Source: Polyangiaceae bacterium (GTDB taxonomy: Bacteria; Myxococcota_A; Polyangia; Polyangiales; Polyangiaceae). Taken from it: a DNA stretch of 64,000 nucleotides. Positions within the stretch are counted from its first letter, which is position 1, and each line of letters starts with the position of its first letter. Below, piece after piece: positions 1 through 9,691 of this stretch. The stretch lies in NCBI GenBank assembly GCA_947475525.1, contig CANJMI010000007.1, positions 124,001-188,000 on the forward strand, read 5' to 3'. The position numbers were made by a program, and so were the translations under genes. Under the pieces are notes generated by a model. It ran no database searches and had not been told where the DNA came from. It saw nothing but the letters and a program-made list of their open reading frames with translations.

Positions 1-375
1 TCGACCGACCGGACGCGGCTCATCGACGGCGGTCGTGTCGCTCACGTCGTGGGCTCGACCGACGGACAAGAGCACGCCTTCCGGCGAGAGCCTCGCCTCC
101 GCCACGTAGATGTCGTGCGGCTCCTCGCTACCGCTGCGAGCTCGCGCGACGACCGCGACGCTTCCCGTAGCGGCGCGCCACGTCGAGATGGGGGGTGGGT
201 CGAGCCAAACGACCCCGTCAGCGTCGAGCTCCAGCCCTTGCCGAGCGAACGCGTGCGCGAGTGCGGCATTGCGATTCGGTCCACTCGACGACCGCGCGCG
301 GGCCGTCGTCACGCCGGCGGCGACGCATGCCGCGAGGGCGACAACGCCCCATGCCGGTTTTCGCTGCCAGGCCAT
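1..375 (-). CDS. Exported protein of unknown function, 3' part outside the window
   Basis: An open frame starts at an ATG whose first base is 375 and runs through the left edge without a stop, so only the first 125 residues are visible. The N-terminus starts MAWQRKPAW and continues with a hydrophobic, Ala/Val-rich stretch ending near residue 26 (ARA), which looks like a Sec signal peptide. The visible mature part has a short repeated-looking beta-strand character and mentions no motif I recognise. The competing plus-strand frames across this stretch have no family features. It lies 70 bases downstream of the VWA lipoprotein on the same strand and may be its operon partner. I cannot assign a function. 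Confidence 0.6.
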   Translation of the reverse strand, partial: MAWQRKPAWGVVALAACVAAGVTTARARSSSGPNRNAALAHAFARQGLELDADGVVWLDPPPISTWRAATGSVAVVARARSGSEEPHDIYVAEARLSPEGVLLSVGRAHDVSDTTAVDEPRPVGR

Positions 376-444
376 CGTCTTTGCCGGTTAGCACGACAGG
401 CACGTCGGCCGCAAAGTTACGGCCGCTTCCGTCACGCCGCGCCG

Positions 445-1650
445 TTACTTTAGCTTCGATTGGCAGCCGAGAATGATCGTGATCGTCGTGCCTTTGGCAG
501 CCTTGTAAACCTCGCAGGCTGGACCAAAAAGCTGGATCTTCGACTGCGAGGCATCCGTGTAATCCCAGCCGTCGACGTGGCTCGAGTCCTTCAAGACCTC
601 GTTCGGTCCCATCGGTGTATCGACGGTGACGTTGACGAGGTTCGGGTCGACATCCTCGCCCTCCGGCACCTCAAAAACGCAATCGGCGACGCTGCCGGCG
701 ATCGCGCCGAGGACCTCGGCGAGTTCCTTCTCGAAGTTCGCGGTACCGATCTGGTAATGGCAGTCACCGGCGTTCGCCGAGCAGCCCGGAGCTTTCGGGG
801 TTTGGCCGTTCAACGCGAGCTTCGAGAGCGACTCGCTTGCCTCTTCGCTCCCGGGCGAGCCAATCACGAACGTCTTGACCGAAGGCGAACCGTTGGCCGC
901 CACTGCGGCTTCATTTTCGATCGCCGCCAGGTCACCGCACTCGGTCTGCATCGCGGGTAGCGCTAAGAATGCGGGCTCGGCGGTGTTCGGGACGCCATCG
1001 GTGATCAGCAGCACGAAGCGCTGCCCCGGCGTCTGGAACGCCTTGACGATGGCGTAAGCGTTCTTCAGCGCGTGGAGCGTAGGCGTCCCGCCGTCCGGGT
1101 CGTTCTGGTTCAACCACGACGCGATCGCAGGCGCGTTCTCGGTCAGCGCCTGAATGTTCACGACCGGTTGCGTGTCGATGTCCTTGCAGCCCATGTCGGC
1201 GAGCAAAGCCGCGCAGCCTGGCGCGGCGGGATCCAAGAAGCAGAGCGACGCGCCCTGACTGTTGAACTTCCCGGCCGGAAACGGCAGGAGGCCGACCTGC
1301 AGCGAGGGGCTCGCGACCTCCAGCATGTGTTTGACGGCCGCCACGGTGGCGTCCCACTTCGACGGACCGTTGTTGCCACTCGGCGGGTCCGCCATGCTCC
1401 CGGACTTGTCGAGCAAAAGGAGCATAGCGCCAGGTATTTCATTGCCCACGGTGCTCTTGCCGCACTGCATTTCACTCCCGGTCGACGTCTCCCCCGAGCC
1501 GAGGTTCGAGCCCGTCGAGAGGGTAGCGCCGGTCCCCGAGAAGTTGCCGCTCGCTTCACTCGAGCCCGAGAACTTGCTGTTGTTGGAGGCGGAACATGCG
1601 GCGAGACAGACCGCGAAGGCAAAACCGGAGCGAAGGTGTCGTATGCGCAT
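445..1650 (-). CDS. von Willebrand factor A domain lipoprotein
   Basis: 401 residues. The start at 1650 is chosen because it gives a clean lipoprotein signal peptide (MRIRHLRSG, hydrophobic core, LAAC with the lipidated Cys at 19); the frame is open upstream, but that part has no coding character. A Ser/Gly/Thr-rich linker of about 40 residues leads to a VWA domain. Its MIDAS begins with DKSGS at residues 81-85, continues with the Thr of GGTPTLHAL and ends with the Asp of LLITDGVPN, so a metal site is complete. VWA lipoproteins of this kind are common in myxobacteria and usually bind a protein ligand at the cell surface or in the periplasm. The particular ligand is unknown. Confidence 0.85.
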   Translation of the reverse strand: MRIRHLRSGFAFAVCLAACSASNNSKFSGSSEASGNFSGTGATLSTGSNLGSGETSTGSEMQCGKSTVGNEIPGAMLLLLDKSGSMADPPSGNNGPSKWDATVAAVKHMLEVASPSLQVGLLPFPAGKFNSQGASLCFLDPAAPGCAALLADMGCKDIDTQPVVNIQALTENAPAIASWLNQNDPDGGTPTLHALKNAYAIVKAFQTPGQRFVLLITDGVPNTAEPAFLALPAMQTECGDLAAIENEAAVAANGSPSVKTFVIGSPGSEEASESLSKLALNGQTPKAPGCSANAGDCHYQIGTANFEKELAEVLGAIAGSVADCVFEVPEGEDVDPNLVNVTVDTPMGPNEVLKDSSHVDGWDYTDASQSKIQLFGPACEVYKAAKGTTITIILGCQSKLK

Positions 1651-1767
1651 AAGCGAGCCTGAGGCAGAGGGTTGGCCGCCGGCACACGCGCCCGCGACCC
1701 TGAAAGACTCCCTAGAATACCCGCGTTTGTGCGCTTGCGCCTGGCCAAAAGTGCTAGAGCCGCCGAG

Positions 1768-2103
1768 ATGCCCAACGATGTCAGGGACAATGCCCGGCTG
1801 CCATTCGACGCGGAGCGGGTACGCGCCGTCGCTCGCCTGGCCAGGCTCGAGCTCGCCGACTCCGAAGTCGACCGCTTGAGCCAGGACCTCGGTCGCATCG
1901 TCGCGCTCGTAGCCACGCTCCCCGACGAGGGCGGCGCGCACGACGACGAGACGGAGCTGCCGCCAACGGTCCGCGCGATCCCACCGATGCCGCTGCGCCG
2001 GGACGAGCGCCGCACCTCACTCGACCGAGCCCTCGTGCTCGCCGAGGCCCCGCGCGCGCTCGACGGCGGATTCGCGGTCCCGACCTTCGTCGATGAGGGG
2101 TAA
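1768..2103 (+). CDS. gatC: Asp-tRNA(Asn)/Glu-tRNA(Gln) amidotransferase subunit C
   Basis: 111 residues, the normal GatC size. The ATG at 1768 gives the characteristic helical N-terminus ([17 protein letters not shown] followed by [12 protein letters not shown]), in which GatC wraps around GatA. A Pro/Arg-rich C-terminal tail follows. GatC helps fold and stabilise the GatCAB complex, which converts Glu-tRNA(Gln) and Asp-tRNA(Asn) to the amide forms in organisms without the matching synthetases. Its stop overlaps the gatA start by one base (TAATG), so the two are translationally coupled. gatB is not in this window. Confidence 0.9.
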   Translation: MPNDVRDNARLPFDAERVRAVARLARLELADSEVDRLSQDLGRIVALVATLPDEGGAHDDETELPPTVRAIPPMPLRRDERRTSLDRALVLAEAPRALDGGFAVPTFVDEG

Positions 2104-3581
2104 TGGACGTCCTCTGGCAATCGATTCCCGACATCGCCAAGCGCGTCGCGGAGGGTGACGTAAGCGCGACGGAGCTTTGCGAGGCCTCGCTCGCGCGGAT
2201 CGCGGCCATCGACGACGGCCACGGCGCGTTCCTGTCTGTCGCCGCCGACTCGGCTCGCGCGGCTGCCCGAGCGGTCGACGAGCGCCGGGCTCGCGGCGAG
2301 ACGCTGGGTCCGCTCGCAGGCGTACCCGTGGCAGTGAAAGACGTATTGTGCACCGCCGACCAGCCCACGAGCGCCGGCTCGAAGATCCTGATGCGCGACG
2401 GGCGAGCCTGGCAACCGCCCTACGACGCGACGAGCGTCGCGAGGCTCCGACAGGCAGGAGCGGTGCTTGTAGGAAAAGCGAACTGTGACGAGTTCGCGAT
2501 GGGCTCATCGAATGAAAATAGCGCATTTTTCCCTGCAAAAAACCCCTGGGACCGCACGCGCACCCCGGGAGGCTCATCCGGCGGAAGCGCCGTCGCCGTA
2601 GCCGCCGCGATGACACCGGGCGCCCTCGGAACGGATACCGGCGGCTCGGTGCGGCAACCCGCGAGTTTCACCGGCACGGTCGGTGTGAAGCCGACCTACG
2701 GACGCGTGTCGCGCTACGGCGTGATCGCGTTTGCCTCCAGCCTCGACCAGGTCGGGCCGTTCGCGCGGGACGTCCGAGGCGCCGCCGCGCTGCTCCAAGC
2801 GATCGCCGGACCCGACCCGCTCGACCCAACCTCGCTCGACCGCGCGGTTCCGGACTACCTCGGCGCATGCGAAGGTAGCGTGCGCGGCCTGCGCATCGGA
2901 GTGCCCGAAGAATACTTCACCGAAGGCCTCGAGCCCGAGGTCGATGCCCAGGTGCGCGGCGCGCTCGCTCACCTCGCATCCGAAGGCGCGTCGCTGCATC
3001 CGATTGGCCTCCCCCACACGAAGCACGCCGTCGCGACGTACTACGTCGTCGCATGTGCGGAGTGCTCCTCGAACCTCGCGCGCTTCGATGGCATTCGCTT
3101 CGGTGGGCGGGCAAGCGTCGAGCGCGACCTCGCCGCCGCAACCGCTGCGACACGCGGAGCCGGCTTCGGCGCCGAGGTGAAACGCCGCATCATCCTTGGC
3201 ACCTACGTGCTGTCCGCGGGCTACTACGACGCCTACTACCGCCGGGCCCAGCGCGTGCGCGCCGCGATCGCGCGCGACTTCGAGGCCGCGTTCGCGGTGG
3301 TCGATGCGATTGCCACACCGGTCGCCCCGACGGTGGCCTTTCCACTCGGTTCGCGCGCCGATGACCCGCTCGCGATGTACCTCGCCGACATCTACACCCT
3401 GCCCGCAAGCCTCGCCGGGGTCCCCGCATTGAGCGTGCCGTGCGGCCTCGGCCAGAAGAGCCGCCTCCCCATCGGATTGCAGCTCATCGCCCCTCACTTC
3501 GAAGAAGCCCGCCTCTTCACGCTGGCACGCGCCGTCGAGCGTACCGCGCCGGATGCAGGCGCTCGGCCCCCCGCATCATGA
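2103..3581 (+). CDS. gatA: Asp-tRNA(Asn)/Glu-tRNA(Gln) amidotransferase subunit A
   Basis: 492 residues, a full-length amidase-signature protein. The Ser-cisSer-Lys triad is visible: Lys79 in PVAVKD, Ser158 in the GGSSGGS loop (156-162) and Ser182 in [10 protein letters not shown]. The 24-residue spacing of the two serines matches known GatA enzymes. It hydrolyses glutamine to ammonia that is channelled to GatB for transamidation of mischarged tRNA. The TGGS-R segment and the [10 protein letters not shown] motif separate GatA from unrelated amidases. It is coupled upstream to gatC (TAATG) and downstream to the acetyltransferase gene (ATGA). Confidence 0.95.
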   Translation: MDVLWQSIPDIAKRVAEGDVSATELCEASLARIAAIDDGHGAFLSVAADSARAAARAVDERRARGETLGPLAGVPVAVKDVLCTADQPTSAGSKILMRDGRAWQPPYDATSVARLRQAGAVLVGKANCDEFAMGSSNENSAFFPAKNPWDRTRTPGGSSGGSAVAVAAAMTPGALGTDTGGSVRQPASFTGTVGVKPTYGRVSRYGVIAFASSLDQVGPFARDVRGAAALLQAIAGPDPLDPTSLDRAVPDYLGACEGSVRGLRIGVPEEYFTEGLEPEVDAQVRGALAHLASEGASLHPIGLPHTKHAVATYYVVACAECSSNLARFDGIRFGGRASVERDLAAATAATRGAGFGAEVKRRIILGTYVLSAGYYDAYYRRAQRVRAAIARDFEAAFAVVDAIATPVAPTVAFPLGSRADDPLAMYLADIYTLPASLAGVPALSVPCGLGQKSRLPIGLQLIAPHFEEARLFTLARAVERTAPDAGARPPAS

Positions 3582-4156
3582 GCATCGCCTGCTCCGCCGT
3601 TTGCCCCGAGCATGCCGCGGGCCTGTCACAACTCTTTGTTGCCGCAAATTCAACGTGTTTTTGCAGGTTTTGGGGCTTCGAAGGCGACGACAACGCCTGG
3701 CAACTTCGCTGCGGTACCGAGCCTGCTGCGAACCGTAGCGAGCTCGAGGACGAGGTCACGACCGGTCGGTCGATGGGGGTTGTGGCGATGGATGGCGAGC
3801 AGGTCGTCGGCTGGTTGAAGCTCGCCCAAGTCGGTGCGGTCCCGAAGATGTTCGCGCGGCGCCTCTACCGCGCAGAGCCGTGGTTCCGCAGTGCGCGCGA
3901 AGGCGTATACGTCGTCGGATGTGTGCTCGTGCACCCGTCGTATCGGCTACGCGGTGTTGCCCGAGCGCTGATCGGCTGCGCACCTCACACGGCACGCGCC
4001 TACGGAGCCCGCGCGCTCGAGGCCCTGCCGCGCCGACTCGCCCCCCCCGTCCGTGACGAGTCGCTGTGGAACGGCCCGCTGTCTTCGTTCGAAGCCGCCG
4101 GGTTCGTTCAGGTTGCGGGTATCGATGGCTACCCGATCCTTCGGGTCGAGCTATGA
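3578..4156 (+). CDS. GNAT-family N-acetyltransferase
   Basis: 192 residues from the ATG at 3578, which overlaps the gatA stop in an ATGA. The central part carries a GNAT fold signature: a beta strand [13 protein letters not shown] leading into the acetyl-CoA pyrophosphate loop [10 protein letters not shown], followed by a helix and the typical late SFEAAGF element. The N-terminus is unusually Cys-rich ([14 protein letters not shown]), which resembles a group of small acetyltransferases of unknown target. The position between gatA and an exported lipoprotein gives no clue to the substrate. Confidence 0.75.
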   Translation: MSIACSAVCPEHAAGLSQLFVAANSTCFCRFWGFEGDDNAWQLRCGTEPAANRSELEDEVTTGRSMGVVAMDGEQVVGWLKLAQVGAVPKMFARRLYRAEPWFRSAREGVYVVGCVLVHPSYRLRGVARALIGCAPHTARAYGARALEALPRRLAPPVRDESLWNGPLSSFEAAGFVQVAGIDGYPILRVEL

Positions 4157-5343
4157 CGCGATTCGCCGTACTCGTCGGGCTGCTCGTCGCGAACTGCACG
4201 TGCACGAAGGGGGAGACGCCGTCGACCGAGGGCCAACCCCCCGTGGCGCTCGCGGGACCCGAAGGCTGGGCTCTAGGCGCGGATTCGGGGCGCTTCCCGA
4301 TCGTGCTTCCGCCACCGTGCACGCTCGCAGAACCCGTGTGGACGAGCGTCGTCGCGGGGCGGACCGAGTTCGTTGCGGCGCCGGATCTCCTCGGTGAGCT
4401 CATGGTCCGGAACGGACCGCAACAGCATGAAACCATGGGTCGGATGCGCATGGCGCTCGGGCAGGCAGACGTCATAGCGTGGGCGATCCCGGCGAACTCT
4501 TCGCATGTTGCGGCGATGGGGTCACCGTGGATGCTCGTCGGCAGCACGCTCGATCGCACGGCGGTGTGGCTGCAGCGGGCTCCGGGCACAGCACACGAGA
4601 CGTTGACCCGAGGCGAAGGTCTCGAGGTCGCCGCGTCGCGCTGCCAAGACGCCCACTGCGCGGTCCTCGTCCGCTCCGCCGAAGCGCAGGATGGCGCGCG
4701 TGAGCACACGGTTTATTTGGGCGATGCGAACGAGGCGACGGGCCAATGGCGCCGCGTCGAGTTGTCGAAGGGGGTGGTGAGCACGCGCCTCGCATCGATC
4801 GACCGCGTCGAGAGCGACAGCGCGGTCGTCGCCCTCGATGTCGGCGGCGGCGTCGAGTGGCGGCGCATCGGTCGCGAAGCTTCCCGCGTAGTCGCGACAC
4901 TTGCATTGAACGAGGCACCGTTGGCGAGTGCGTTCGGGCCCGACGACACGGCGTGGGTCGCGGCAACCCCGAGCCGCGGACCGGATGGCCTCGACAATGG
5001 CGGACTGCGCATCGCGAGCTCACGCAGCGCAGCCGTCGAGCTGCGGGCGCCCACGAAAGCGACCCGCGTGACGCTCCATCCCGTCGGCACCGCCGCGGTC
5101 GTGTGGTGGCTCGCCCCGCGGGCCTCCGGCGGCGAGCAACGTTTGCTCCACGCGGCGGTCGTGTCGGGAGGACGCGCCGTCGGCCCTATCGCTATCGCCG
5201 CCGAAGCCGACGACGTCGCGTTCTCCGCACACGGCGAGCGCATCGATGTCTGGGTGCAGGACGACGGTTCGGTGACCTACGCGCAGGTGCGTTGTGTCGT
5301 CGGCACGGCGCCTCCCCCTCTCTTGCGAGAATCCACGCCATGA
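4153..5343 (+). CDS. Predicted lipoprotein of unknown function
   Basis: 396 residues. The start at 4153 overlaps the previous stop (ATGA) and gives a short signal peptide ([15 protein letters not shown]) with a likely lipidation Cys at 15; a second Cys two residues later leaves the exact site uncertain. The mature protein is rich in short beta-strand-like segments with recurring WRR and AVVAL motifs and has a YTQ-free, non-enzymatic look, possibly a beta-propeller-like surface protein. I recognise no catalytic motif. It is embedded between GatA/acetyltransferase and TruB genes by four-base overlaps, so it is co-translated with housekeeping genes. Confidence 0.7.
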   Translation: MTRFAVLVGLLVANCTCTKGETPSTEGQPPVALAGPEGWALGADSGRFPIVLPPPCTLAEPVWTSVVAGRTEFVAAPDLLGELMVRNGPQQHETMGRMRMALGQADVIAWAIPANSSHVAAMGSPWMLVGSTLDRTAVWLQRAPGTAHETLTRGEGLEVAASRCQDAHCAVLVRSAEAQDGAREHTVYLGDANEATGQWRRVELSKGVVSTRLASIDRVESDSAVVALDVGGGVEWRRIGREASRVVATLALNEAPLASAFGPDDTAWVAATPSRGPDGLDNGGLRIASSRSAAVELRAPTKATRVTLHPVGTAAVVWWLAPRASGGEQRLLHAAVVSGGRAVGPIAIAAEADDVAFSAHGERIDVWVQDDGSVTYAQVRCVVGTAPPPLLRESTP

Positions 5344-6257
5344 GCCGCCGCGATAGCCTGCTGCACGGAGTCCTTATCGTCGACAAGCCGCAGGGCATGA
5401 CGAGCCACGACGTCGTGCAACGGCTCCGCCGAATTGCGCGAACCTCGCGAGTCGGCCACGCAGGGACGCTCGATCCGATGGCCACGGGGGTGCTCGTCGT
5501 GATGATCGGCGAAGGGACCAAGCTTGGGCCGTACTTGACCGCGGAGAACAAACGTTACGAAGCCCGCGTGCAGCTCGGCCGCGGGACGGACACCCTCGAC
5601 GCCGAAGGGCAAGTGACGGAGCAAGGCCCACTGCCGGACTGGTGGCCAGAGGCGCGACAAGAGCCGCTCGAGCACGCGCTCGACATCGAACGTTGCCGCA
5701 CCGAGCAAATTCCGCCTGTTTATTCGGCGATCAAGATCGGCGGAGAAAGCTCCCATGCCCTCGCACGACGCGGCGAAGCGCTCGAGCTCGCGGCCCGGCC
5801 CGTTCGCGTCGCCTCGCTCGTCACGGTCGCGACCGATGCGGAAGGCTGGGTGGACCTCACGCTCGACGTGTCGAAGGGGTATTATGTACGCTCTCTCGCC
5901 CGCGACCTTGGCGTCTCGGTCGGCTCTCCAGCGCACTTGACCGCGTTGCGTCGCGCAGCCAGCGGCAGGTTCACTCTGGAGCACGCCGAGACCCTCGCTG
6001 AGTTCGAGCGAACGCCATCGAAGCTCACCGAACGACTGCTGCCGGTTCACGACGCAGCCGCGCTCGCCCTCCCACTCGCGCGCTTGACGACGGACGGCGT
6101 CGTCCGAGCCCGCCAAGGCAAGCGCCTCGCCGACGATGACTTCACGGAGCTCCCCGAATCGGTCGGTGCGTCGGCATGGCTCGACCCAACCGGAGCTCTG
6201 GTGGCTGTCGGCCATCGCGACGGCGAGGCCCTTCGAATCTTGAGAGGCTTCTTTTAG
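5340..6257 (+). CDS. truB: tRNA pseudouridine(55) synthase
   Basis: 305 residues from the ATG at 5340, which overlaps the preceding stop (ATGA). The N-terminus LIVDKPQGMTSHDVV and the catalytic motif HAGTLDPMATG, with the nucleophilic Asp at 45, are diagnostic of TruB. The KRYEARVQLG and VPPVYSAIKI-like segments (here IPPVYSAIKIGG) and the GYYVRSLARDLG motif are also present, and a short PUA-like C-terminus follows. TruB isomerises U55 in the T-loop of most tRNAs. In many bacteria it sits with infB/rbfA; here it closes a gatCA operon instead. Confidence 0.95.
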   Translation: MSRRDSLLHGVLIVDKPQGMTSHDVVQRLRRIARTSRVGHAGTLDPMATGVLVVMIGEGTKLGPYLTAENKRYEARVQLGRGTDTLDAEGQVTEQGPLPDWWPEARQEPLEHALDIERCRTEQIPPVYSAIKIGGESSHALARRGEALELAARPVRVASLVTVATDAEGWVDLTLDVSKGYYVRSLARDLGVSVGSPAHLTALRRAASGRFTLEHAETLAEFERTPSKLTERLLPVHDAAALALPLARLTTDGVVRARQGKRLADDDFTELPESVGASAWLDPTGALVAVGHRDGEALRILRGFF

Positions 6258-6341
6258 CGCCCGAGGCCCCGATTGCGCGCGGCGCGGTGGCGGATTACCA
6301 TCGTCCATCCAAGGTTGGGCGCCCGGTGCCCACGAAGCCAG

Positions 6342-7706
6342 TTGACAGACCCTACATTCTCATCATTTTGGTCGTTGTTTGTGGGGGGCGTAGCCACCTT
6401 GACCGCGGCAGTGTTCACCTGCGCCGACACCGCCCTCACCTCCCTCTCGGACACTCGCCTTGCCGCGAGCGTGATCGAAGCCACGGGACGTTTCCAGGTC
6501 GCGTTGAAGCGCGTCGAAGCGAGTCGGCGTGACGTGCAGGCGCGCTACCTGGCGGGCCGCGTGCTCTCCGTGAGCGCGGTTGTCGGCAGTTCGGTCGTAC
6601 TGATCGAGCACCTCGACGCCGCTCCGACCACGAAAATGCTCTTGGCCGGCGCGGGGCTTTTCACGTTGACGGCGGTGCTTCAGACGGCGGCCGCAGCAGG
6701 ACGTCTCCTCGCGGATGCGGTCGTGCCGCGAATCGCTCTCGTGCTCTATCCGTTCGAGTTCGCGCTGGCCCCGCTCGCCCTCGTGACTGCGGCCATCGCG
6801 CGACTCCTCGGTCCGTCGCCAAAACGCCGCCCTGATCCCCGCATCACGGAGACGGAAGTCGAAATCATGGTCGATCAGGGCGCGGCATCCGGGGTTATCG
6901 ACCACGGCAATGCCGAGATGATTCGCAAGGTCCTCGACTTTCCGGATCTGACCGCCCGTGACGCCATGATTCCGCGCAAGCAGGTCGTGGCGATCGCGAT
7001 CGATACCCCGCTCGATGAAATCGCCGACATCGTGATGCAGAGCGGGCACTCGCGGTACCCCGTCTACCGCGACGACGTGGACGATGTATTTGGGCTCCTC
7101 TACGCGAAGGATCTCTTCCGCGTCCTGCGGCCGCCGACGAGCAATTCCACGCCACTATCGGGTGCGCTCCCGACCGTACGGGCCTCGCGCGTGCGCGACA
7201 TCGTCCGCGAGCCCGTGAAGATTGTCCCGGAATCACGCCCGCTCTCGGAGCTACTTCGCGACATGCGACAGAGCCGGCAGCACATGGCGATCGTCGTAGA
7301 CGAGTTTGGCGGCACAAGCGGAGTCGTCACCCTCGAGGACGTCATCGAAGAGATTGTCGGCGACATTCGCGATGAACACGACGCCGAACAGGGGGGCGTT
7401 GTCACGCTTCCCGAAGGTCGATTGCTCGTCGACGCGGCGGTGCTGATCTGCGACCTGACGGCACCGCTCGGGTACGACCTCGACCCCGACGACGAATACG
7501 ACTCGCTCGGCGGCATGATCACCAACAAGCTTGGAAGCGTCCCGTCGATCGGCACGACGATCCGCGTACACGGCTTCGATCTCATCGTGCGCGATGCCGA
7601 TGAGAAACACGTCACCAAGGTCGAGATCTGCCCCTGTGACGCGACGCCCGCACCGCGCGCGAGCAAGGCCGGCGACAGTGACGCCGGAGTGCTCGAAGCG
7701 GGTTGA
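6342..7706 (+). CDS. CorC/HlyC-type membrane protein with CNNM and CBS domains
   Basis: About 454 residues. The start is uncertain: a TTG at 6342 puts five residues before the first membrane segment, and a TTG at 6273 is also possible. Order of domains: a CNNM (DUF21) membrane region with about four hydrophobic segments (6370-6830), a linker with TETEVEIMVDQG and a MIRKVLDFPD segment, a CBS pair containing the DAMIPR and HSRYPVYRDD motifs and ending with MAIVVDEFGGTSGVVTLED, and a CorC_HlyC transporter-associated domain near the C-terminus. Members bind adenine nucleotides and are linked to Mg2+/Co2+ export. It lies 84 bases after truB and is probably in the same transcript. Confidence 0.85.
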   Translation: MTDPTFSSFWSLFVGGVATLTAAVFTCADTALTSLSDTRLAASVIEATGRFQVALKRVEASRRDVQARYLAGRVLSVSAVVGSSVVLIEHLDAAPTTKMLLAGAGLFTLTAVLQTAAAAGRLLADAVVPRIALVLYPFEFALAPLALVTAAIARLLGPSPKRRPDPRITETEVEIMVDQGAASGVIDHGNAEMIRKVLDFPDLTARDAMIPRKQVVAIAIDTPLDEIADIVMQSGHSRYPVYRDDVDDVFGLLYAKDLFRVLRPPTSNSTPLSGALPTVRASRVRDIVREPVKIVPESRPLSELLRDMRQSRQHMAIVVDEFGGTSGVVTLEDVIEEIVGDIRDEHDAEQGGVVTLPEGRLLVDAAVLICDLTAPLGYDLDPDDEYDSLGGMITNKLGSVPSIGTTIRVHGFDLIVRDADEKHVTKVEICPCDATPAPRASKAGDSDAGVLEAG

Positions 7707-7774
7707 CGCGTCGGCCCAAGGGTCGAAGAGCAGCGCGATGACGCGTCAGCCGATCGGCCGGTACGCGTCCCCGG

Positions 7775-8956
7775 TCACTTGCCGATTTTGGAGAGCAACG
7801 TGCTGATGTCTTCACCCTGCTTGATCAAGCCGGGTTCGCTGTCGCCCGAACCGTCGGCCGCGGGCTGAGCCTCGACGAGACCACGGGTCTCACCGAGCAC
7901 GAGCGCCAGCTGGGCAACGACCTGTTGCGAAGTGAAGCGTGCCACCGAGTTCTCATCGACCGGGATGAGCGGCGCGTCTTCGAGCTTCAAGGCACCGGTG
8001 AGGCGCTTGGCCTTCACTTCCTTGCCTTCCTTTTCCTGGCCTGACGGAGGCTTCGTCACGGCGTACTCAGCCGGCGGCGCACCCTTCATTTTGAAAGGCT
8101 CCTTGTTCGGAACGAGCAATGCGAAGTAGTCCTCGCCGCGCTTGTCGAGCAAGATCGAGAAGTTGACGACCGGGTCCTTTTTGATCGTCCAGTACTTCGC
8201 GATGCCTTCTTTGACCTTCGCGTTGTTGAGCTGACCCGAGAGACGGTCGATTTTCTTGTTGAGGTCTTCGACGCCTTTGGTGAACTTGATCAGCGCGACG
8301 AAGAGGTCCTTCGGATAGGCGCCGACGCCGCGACCTTCGAACTTCGATGCGTCAAACGCGATCTTGTTGGCGCGGACGAAGGTGGCGAGTTCATCGGGGA
8401 ATTGCTCATTGCCGAAGCCCTCTTGGGCCTTCATCAGAGCGTCACTGAGGTCCTTCATCGTGACGACCGAAGCGGAGACGTCTTTCGACAGGTCCTTCGC
8501 GCCTTTGACCGCCGCCTTGCTCTGGTCGGCGCCCTTCCAGAGCGCACCGAGCAGACCACCGAGGACGAGCGCCGCGGCTGCCGCGAGCGCGATGTAGATG
8601 CGCGCGGACTTGTTGGCGCGCTTGCGCTCCTCGAGAATCTCCCCTTCCTCGACCTTGATGGTCTGCTGCTGCGCAGTCGGCGCAGGTGCCGCCACGGGCG
8701 GAGGCGGAGGTGGCGCAAAGGCCGAGGACACCGGCGGGACGTAAGCGGCCCCCGCTTGGGAGAGCATCCTCGGCGGAGGCACACTGCCTTGCGCCAGCGG
8801 CGGTGGAAACGAGAGGGGGTCGGCCGAATCTCGCGGCACGGCTGCCATCGACCCCGTCGCGCGCACGCTACTAAGGCGCGCTTTCAGGTCGATTTTCGTC
8901 TTTTTCGGCTTTTGGCCGTCGTCCGAGCCGCTACCGGCAGAATCTGCGTCAGACAT
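7775..8956 (-). CDS. Membrane-anchored protein with Pro-rich cytoplasmic N-terminus, unknown function
   Basis: 393 residues from the ATG at 8956. Residues 1-110 are charged and Pro/Ala-rich with the early segment KKTKIDLKARLSSVR, which resembles N-termini of other myxobacterial membrane proteins. A single membrane helix (residues roughly 130-155, IYIALAAAAALVLGGLLG) follows a basic ERKRANKSAR stretch, so the topology is N-in. The C-terminal 230 residues are predicted periplasmic, with helical spans containing LNKKIDRLSGQL that could form a coiled coil. No enzyme motif is visible. It is convergent with the CorC-like gene and divergent from the amidotransferase. Confidence 0.7.
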   Translation of the reverse strand: MSDADSAGSGSDDGQKPKKTKIDLKARLSSVRATGSMAAVPRDSADPLSFPPPLAQGSVPPPRMLSQAGAAYVPPVSSAFAPPPPPPVAAPAPTAQQQTIKVEEGEILEERKRANKSARIYIALAAAAALVLGGLLGALWKGADQSKAAVKGAKDLSKDVSASVVTMKDLSDALMKAQEGFGNEQFPDELATFVRANKIAFDASKFEGRGVGAYPKDLFVALIKFTKGVEDLNKKIDRLSGQLNNAKVKEGIAKYWTIKKDPVVNFSILLDKRGEDYFALLVPNKEPFKMKGAPPAEYAVTKPPSGQEKEGKEVKAKRLTGALKLEDAPLIPVDENSVARFTSQQVVAQLALVLGETRGLVEAQPAADGSGDSEPGLIKQGEDISTLLSKIGK

Positions 8957-9067
8957 TAGTCTCCACTTCGAGTATGAGCGCCCAAGCATGCAGGCTGGAC
9001 GTGAGGACGTTAGCGGGCGCCAGGTCGTCGTGTCAATCGCATCGGGACCATCGGCGGGGGCACGGCG

Positions 9068-9676
9068 ATGACGGGGAGGCCCCGAGTGGCCGTCGTCGAC
9101 CACGCGGACTCATTTACCTACAACCTCGTTCACGCCCTGGACGCGGTCGGCGCGACGTGCCGCGTCGTGCGGCATGATGTCGCGACGATCGATGAACTCC
9201 TGGCGGAAGACGGCGTGCTCTTGTCCGCCGGCCCGTGCTCCCCCCGTGAAACCGGGGTCACGGTCGAATTCCTCAAAACCGTCATCGAGCGCGGCGGCCC
9301 ACCGGTGCTCGGCGTGTGTTTGGGCCACCAATGCATCGCCTACGCCGTCGGAGCGCCGATCGAACGCGCCAGCCGCCCGCTTCACGGAAAAGTCGCGCGT
9401 GTCCGCCACGACGGTGACGGATTGTTCGCGGGGTGCCCGAACCCAATGGTGTTCGCGCGCTACAATTCGCTCTCCGTAGGCGCGCTTCCATCCGAGCTCG
9501 TGCCGTGCGCGTGGGACGAAGACGGGCAGCTGATGGCGCTTCGACACCGAACCCGGCGCATTGACGGGGTGCAGTTTCACCCGGAGTCGCATCTCAGCGT
9601 CGGAGGTGAGTTGCTCTTCCGCAACTGGGTTCGAGGACTCGGTCGCGGCGCCAGCTTGCGTGCGACGACGGGGTGA
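9068..9676 (+). CDS. Class I glutamine amidotransferase, PabA/TrpG type
   Basis: 202 residues, the usual length of a stand-alone anthranilate/aminodeoxychorismate synthase small subunit. It has the VVDHADSFTYNLV start, the nucleophile elbow GVCLGHQCIAYA with the catalytic Cys, and the C-terminal HPES that supplies His and Glu. It would release ammonia from glutamine for a TrpE/PabB partner making anthranilate or aminodeoxychorismate, but no such partner gene is nearby, so trpG and pabA cannot be told apart. One feature is atypical: the oxyanion-strand motif reads SAGPCSP where the family usually has SPGPGxP. Confidence 0.85.
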   Translation: MTGRPRVAVVDHADSFTYNLVHALDAVGATCRVVRHDVATIDELLAEDGVLLSAGPCSPRETGVTVEFLKTVIERGGPPVLGVCLGHQCIAYAVGAPIERASRPLHGKVARVRHDGDGLFAGCPNPMVFARYNSLSVGALPSELVPCAWDEDGQLMALRHRTRRIDGVQFHPESHLSVGGELLFRNWVRGLGRGASLRATTG

Positions 9677-9691
9677 GGCAGCGTTCGGCGC

